Shown here in pieces: positions 60,288-64,000 of a stretch of 64,000 nucleotides of DNA; the stretch's first letter is position 1, and every line of letters starts with the position of its first letter. The notes below the pieces were generated by a model. That model ran no database searches. It saw only the letters and a program-made list of their open reading frames with translations, and was not told where the DNA came from. The DNA lies in assembly GCF_025457605.1 (NCBI RefSeq), contig NZ_JAMZFY010000002.1, positions 1-64,000 of the forward strand. Reading direction: 5' to 3'. The position numbers were made by a program, and so were the translations under genes. The DNA is from Haloarcula laminariae. GTDB lineage: Archaea > Halobacteriota > Halobacteria > Halobacteriales > Haloarculaceae.

Positions 60288-61454
60288 TCAGATGGGGTCG
60301 AGTTCGTCGTTCTCGTCGGTGACCAGTTCCGCGACCTCGTCGTCCCGGGCGGACGCCTCGGCCTCGATTCGGTCCTGGGCGTCGACGGCGCGCTCCTGGA
60401 GCGTGTCGACGCGGGGCACGTCGGTCACGTTCGAGAGCAACACGGCCACCGAGAGCCGGTCGGCGTCCTCCCGGGGGTCGTCGCCGGCCAGCACCTCCAC
60501 GCTGTCGGTCTGGGATTCGAGCCACTGGCGGGCGTGCTGGAGCCCCTTGCGAGAGAGCTCCTCGGGCGGCCCCGAGACGACGGCGAGGGAGCGCTCGGCC
60601 GACTCGACGTCGGCGGGACAGGTCAGCCGGGCGTTGACGGCCCGCCGGACGAGCCCGTGGACCTTCTGGGCGTAGTCGGTGTCGGCGTGGCCGTTGGTGC
60701 GGAACTGGTCGAGCAGGCCGGATTTGGTCTCCCGGTCGAGGTCCGCGCTCGCGTAGGCGATGGTGCTCACGCCGTCGGTCGACAGCGTCCGGTTGATGTC
60801 GCTCGCGTCCATCGCGGTCTCGGAGACCGTCGAGTCGTCGAGCGCCCCCGCGCCCAGCAGCGTCGTCACCCGCCGGGCCAACTCGGTGTTGGCGTGGTCG
60901 TAGCCGCTCTGGAGCGTCTCGCCGGCCTGTCGCCAGGCGTCGTTGTCGAAGAGGACGAGGCTGTCGGTGGCGTCGGTGAAGGACTGCAGCGAGCGGGCGG
61001 CGTTCAGCGACGCGCGCCCGCCCTCGTCCGCGCTGGGGAGGACCCCCAGGCCGTACACCGGTTCGGCGTACATCTCCCGGAGATGTCGGCTGACGACCGG
61101 CGCGCCGCCGGAGCCGGTGCCCCCGCCCAGCCCGGCGACGACGAGGAAGGCGTCGATTTCATACACCGGGACGTCGTCCAGCGCGCGGTCTATCTCCCCG
61201 AGGTCCCTGCGGGCCACCTCGGCGCCCAGCTCGGGGTTGGCCCCGACGCCGCGGCCCTTCACTCGCTCGTGTGTCTGCCCGATGAGCAACCGCCGGTCCT
61301 CGGGGACGTGGTCCGGTTTGGCCAGGTCTATCTCCGCGGAATTGACCGCGAGAACGTCCTTGCACAGCGACCGCCCGGTGTCGGCCTCGAACTCCAGCAT
61401 GGCGTCGGCTATCTTTCCCCCGGCGTTCCCGAACCCGATGACGGCGACGTGCAT
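60288..61454 (-). CDS. CetZ tubulin-family protein, second paralogue
   Basis: In this 388-residue CetZ the nucleotide loops are VIGFGNAGGKIADAML and VVAGLGGGTGSGGAPVVSRH. It differs from the copy at 46282 in several conserved spots, such as GRASLNAARSLQSFTDATDS in place of GGIYTLNAARSFQTFVREVD. The C-terminus reads TDENDELDPI, so it keeps an acidic tail ending. CetZ paralogues divide roles in shape, motility and other functions, and this copy cannot be assigned one. Confidence 0.9.
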   Translation of the reverse strand: MHVAVIGFGNAGGKIADAMLEFEADTGRSLCKDVLAVNSAEIDLAKPDHVPEDRRLLIGQTHERVKGRGVGANPELGAEVARRDLGEIDRALDDVPVYEIDAFLVVAGLGGGTGSGGAPVVSRHLREMYAEPVYGLGVLPSADEGGRASLNAARSLQSFTDATDSLVLFDNDAWRQAGETLQSGYDHANTELARRVTTLLGAGALDDSTVSETAMDASDINRTLSTDGVSTIAYASADLDRETKSGLLDQFRTNGHADTDYAQKVHGLVRRAVNARLTCPADVESAERSLAVVSGPPEELSRKGLQHARQWLESQTDSVEVLAGDDPREDADRLSVAVLLSNVTDVPRVDTLQERAVDAQDRIEAEASARDDEVAELVTDENDELDPI

Positions 61455-61553
61455 ACACCGGGGTCCGTCGGTCCGTCTGTTAGCTATACCCCGGTTACCG
61501 GCTCCGGTAGCCGGTACGCTGAGCTTACTGTCCCGCCGGTGGCGGCCCGGAGG

Positions 61554-62630
61554 CTACTGCACCTGTGCGACGGCGCGGGCCTCGTTCAGCATCGTCGGCA
61601 CCTCGACGGCTTCACCGGTCTCGCTGCTCTCGATGGCGGCGAAGACGATGGCCATCGAACGCAGGGTCGACGCCACGTCGGTCGGCATCGGCTCGCCGCC
61701 GCCGAGCCAGTCGCAGAACTGCTCGATGAGCCAAGCGTTGGTCCAGGTCGGCCGCTCGACGGGCGGGACGTGTTCGCCGTCGTCCCGGCCGGCGCTCTCC
61801 CCGGCCCGGTCGTCGTCGCGGCCGAACCGCTCGACCTCGCGGTTGTCCAGAATGACTGTCTCGTCGGCGCACTCGGCTCGGAACTGCTCGTGGCCCCAGC
61901 CGTTGAGCGTGGTCGCGTTGGCGTAGCTGCCCTCGTAGTGGGCGCGGGTGCCGTCGGCGAAGGTAAGCGTCACCAACCCCGTGCAGTCGCCCCGGTAGTC
62001 CGCCCCATCCGGGACCCAGGTGTCGGCGTACACCCGCTCGCAGGGGGCGTCGACGAGCGAGGCGAGCATGTCGAGGTGATGGACGGCGCCGTCGAGGAGG
62101 AGCATGTCCTCCATCTCGTGGACGTACGGCGAGTAGTGGCCCCGCTCGCGGACGTTCCCGGTAAAGCGGGCCGTCAGATAGTCCACGGGACTGGCCGCCT
62201 CGACGGCCCGCCGGAACGTCGTCTTGTCCTGGTCGAACCGGTGGGTCATCGTCAGCCCCATCTTCGCGCCGGCTTGTTCGACCGCTCTGGCGATGCGTAC
62301 GGAGCCCGCCAGAGTGTCGGCGATGGGCTTCTCCGAGAGGATGTCCAGGCCGTGGGCAAGCGCCGTCTCGACGACCGGTTCGTGGGCCGCCGGCGGCGTG
62401 ACGACCGAACAGAAGTCGGCGTCGCGCTCGGTCAGCGCCGTATCGAGGTCGGTGTAACAGCGGTCCGGTGACAGTCCGAGTTCGGTCCGGGCCAGTTCGT
62501 GTCGCCCCGGGTCGGTGTCGACCGCGGCGACGACCTCGAGTCGGCCCGCCTCGACGTTCGGGGGAATCGCCTCGGTGAGCCAGGTCCGCCCCTGCCCGCC
62601 GAGCCCGACGTGAACCATCCGATAAGTCAT
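61554..62630 (-). CDS. Gfo/Idh/MocA-family oxidoreductase
   Basis: This 358-residue NAD(P)-dependent sugar or inositol dehydrogenase-like protein has an N-terminal Rossmann fold (HVGLGGQGRTWLTEAI, with the acidic AAVDTDPGR). The catalytic EKPIADTLAG (Lys) follows. The C-terminal beta-sheet domain has GAVHHLDMLASLVDAP. A CTTTAAGCTTCC box lies about 25 nt upstream of the ATG. The substrate is unknown. Confidence 0.88.
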   Translation of the reverse strand: MTYRMVHVGLGGQGRTWLTEAIPPNVEAGRLEVVAAVDTDPGRHELARTELGLSPDRCYTDLDTALTERDADFCSVVTPPAAHEPVVETALAHGLDILSEKPIADTLAGSVRIARAVEQAGAKMGLTMTHRFDQDKTTFRRAVEAASPVDYLTARFTGNVRERGHYSPYVHEMEDMLLLDGAVHHLDMLASLVDAPCERVYADTWVPDGADYRGDCTGLVTLTFADGTRAHYEGSYANATTLNGWGHEQFRAECADETVILDNREVERFGRDDDRAGESAGRDDGEHVPPVERPTWTNAWLIEQFCDWLGGGEPMPTDVASTLRSMAIVFAAIESSETGEAVEVPTMLNEARAVAQVQ

Positions 62631-62811
62631 GCCTATCGATGCGTCCGGAAGCTTAAAGCTCGCACTATTGGCTTTTTGTCATGCATTACTGTTCCGGCAG
62701 CGCGCGCTCTCTCGCCCGTTCGCGGCCGCGCTACTGGCGAGTGGCGGCGCCCATATCGCCGTTTCACTCCGAGGTCGCTCGGTCGCGCGCGACGGCTCGC
62801 GGGTCGCCGCG

Positions 62812-63729
62812 CTACTCGGGGAACTGGACGTGGCGCTCCATTCCGTCCTCGGCGACGACGACCTCGCCGTCGAAGACCTCGCGCGCTTCGGCGCCGAGCT
62901 TGTCGGCCTGGCCGGCGTAGCGCGTGGAGATGTGGGTCAGCGCGAGCGTCCGGACGCCGGCGTCGCGGGCCACTTCGGCGGCCTCCTTCGCGGTCGAGTG
63001 GGCCGTCGCCTCGGCGCGCTCTCTCCGGTCCTCGGCGAAGGTGGCGTCGTGGACGAGCAGGTCCGCGCCCTCGCTCTCCGCGACGACGTTGTTCGTCGGG
63101 AGGGTGTCGCCGGTGTAGACCATGGTGCGGCCGGGGCGGGGCGGCCCGACGACCTCCTCGGGTTCGACGGTCCGGCCGTCGTGTTCGATGGCCTCGCCGC
63201 GGTGGAGCTTCGAGTACTTCGGTCCCGGCGGGATGCCCAGTTCCTCCTCGGCCCTCTCCCGGTCGAACTCGCCCTTGCGGTCGTCCTCGGCGAGAACGTA
63301 GCCGACCGACGCACAGCGGTGCTCGGTCGCGATGGCCCGGACCTCGTACTCGGGCCGGTCCAGGACGGTGTCGCCGGCGGAGACCTCGTTGATACGGACC
63401 GGATAGGAGGGGGTCGTCCCGTTGGCCTCGATGAGCTGTTTGACGTTGCCCCGAGTGCCCGCCGGCGTGTGAATAGCCACGGGCCGCTCGCGGTCGTTGA
63501 AGTCGAACGTCTGTAGCAGGCCCGGAATCCCGAGGACGTGGTCGCCGTGCAGATGCGTCACGAACAGGTGGTCGACGGCGAACCCGGTCCCGTAGTGCAT
63601 CATCTGGCGCTGGGTGCCCTCGCCGCAGTCGAAGAGGAGGTAGTCGCCGTCGCGATTACAGAAGATACCGCTGGTGTTGCGCTGGGTCGTCGGGATGGCC
63701 CCGCTCGTCCCGAGAAACGTCACTCGCAT
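62812..63729 (-). CDS. rnz: Ribonuclease Z (tRNA 3'-processing)
   Basis: This 305-residue metallo-beta-lactamase-fold endonuclease cuts the 3' trailer of precursor tRNAs. It starts RVTFLGTSGAIPTTQRNTSG, with the zinc-site motif VTHLHGDHVLGIPGLLQT. DATFAEDR and LTHISTRYAG follow, and the RNase Z exosite region is intact between them. It acts on transcripts such as the tRNA-Ser gene 3.4 kb away, which lacks an encoded CCA. Confidence 0.96.
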   Translation of the reverse strand: MRVTFLGTSGAIPTTQRNTSGIFCNRDGDYLLFDCGEGTQRQMMHYGTGFAVDHLFVTHLHGDHVLGIPGLLQTFDFNDRERPVAIHTPAGTRGNVKQLIEANGTTPSYPVRINEVSAGDTVLDRPEYEVRAIATEHRCASVGYVLAEDDRKGEFDRERAEEELGIPPGPKYSKLHRGEAIEHDGRTVEPEEVVGPPRPGRTMVYTGDTLPTNNVVAESEGADLLVHDATFAEDRRERAEATAHSTAKEAAEVARDAGVRTLALTHISTRYAGQADKLGAEAREVFDGEVVVAEDGMERHVQFPE

Positions 63730-63897
63730 ACTGTCCGTTGTCGGCCGCCGCCGCCTAAACGCGTGTCGAAAGTCGGCCGACCGCGCTCGGACGGTCGACG
63801 TTGGAGAGTGGTTACTCGTCGGTTGGCTACGGCTTCTGTTCTAAACGGTCGGCTTAGTTTATGAATCCGCCTTCTGTCCCCTCGTTTGCATTACAAG

Positions 63898-64000
63898 ATG
63901 AAACGGAACACGATACTCGCCGCCGTCGCCGTCGCGGTCGTGACAGCGGCCCTCACGGCACAGGCCGGCGCCGTAGCCGGTCCGGTAGCACAGCAGGAGA
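63898..64000 (+). CDS. Secreted or membrane protein, N-terminus only
   Basis: The fragment begins KRNTILAAVAVAVVTAALTA and continues QAGAVAGPVAQQE, a Sec-type signal peptide with an Ala-x-Ala end. The window stops after 34 codons. A TTAGTTTATGAATC box (about 63854-63867) lies upstream. Confidence 0.7.
   Translation, partial: MKRNTILAAVAVAVVTAALTAQAGAVAGPVAQQE

Noticed and set aside
60534-62471. 645-codon plus-strand frame across cetZ and the oxidoreductase
   Set aside because: It spans two well-supported minus-strand genes and the gap between them, has no promoter, and no protein-like sequence.

Overview
This is about 64 kb of high-GC chromosomal DNA from a haloarchaeon (class Halobacteria). 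The predicted proteins are strongly acidic. Most promoters are archaeal TATA boxes placed so that transcripts are leaderless or nearly so. The marker genes are archaeal or haloarchaeal: MC1, RadA, RfcS, NMD3, CetZ tubulins, an archaellin and an EndA tRNA-splicing endonuclease. The repeats at gene ends look like those I associate with Haloarcula-type genomes, but the genus is an inference.

Layout. 1-1.4 kb: the 5' part of a 16S rRNA gene (minus strand) with its leader and three tandem promoters. 1.6-7.3 kb: MC1, an AbrB-like protein, pyrD and the pheS-pheT operon. 7.7-13.2 kb: a PQQ-propeller lipoprotein, trpS, endA and a NucS-like zinc protein. 13.5-20.6 kb: a large chemotaxis transducer, a HAD phosphatase and a Hel308-like helicase. 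20.7-28 kb: lipA, an E2-type acyltransferase with a degenerate active site, rfcS, a solitary archaellin and alaS. 28-38.6 kb: a cation/proton antiporter with RCK domains, small enzymes, a RHH regulator, a KaiC-like ATPase operon, an Nmad3-like protein and a CPBP protease. 38.7-47.4 kb: an aldo/keto reductase, radA, pspAB-htpX, nmd3, a Taw2/Trm5-type methyltransferase-fold gene and cetZ. 47.5-57.2 kb: an XPD-type helicase, cspA, many small membrane proteins, an ArsR-DUF7521 cassette, a second CPBP protease and a potassium-channel/RCK protein. 57.4-64 kb: ilvA-ridA, tRNA-Ser(GGA), a VOC protein, a second cetZ, an oxidoreductase, RNase Z and the start of a secreted protein.

Functional themes. 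The window is mostly housekeeping: three aminoacyl-tRNA synthetases (Phe, Trp, Ala), tRNA processing (EndA, RNase Z, Taw2/Trm5), ribosome export/assembly (NMD3), replication and repair (RfcS, RadA, two helicases), and membrane or stress maintenance (HtpX-PspAB, RCK transporters). No transposase, integrase, phage gene or CRISPR array was seen. The most unusual signals are in the gaps and in altered active sites. They are: a 65-bp duplication of the 3' end of pheT centred on a perfect palindrome; palindrome-rich dispersed repeats at gene 3' ends; an inverted pair of ORB-like (Orc1/Cdc6-type) boxes beside radA; four convergent gene pairs whose stop codons share one 4-bp CTAG or CTAA; an E2 lacking the catalytic His and Asp; and a class-2-like PyrD with Cys at the catalytic base.
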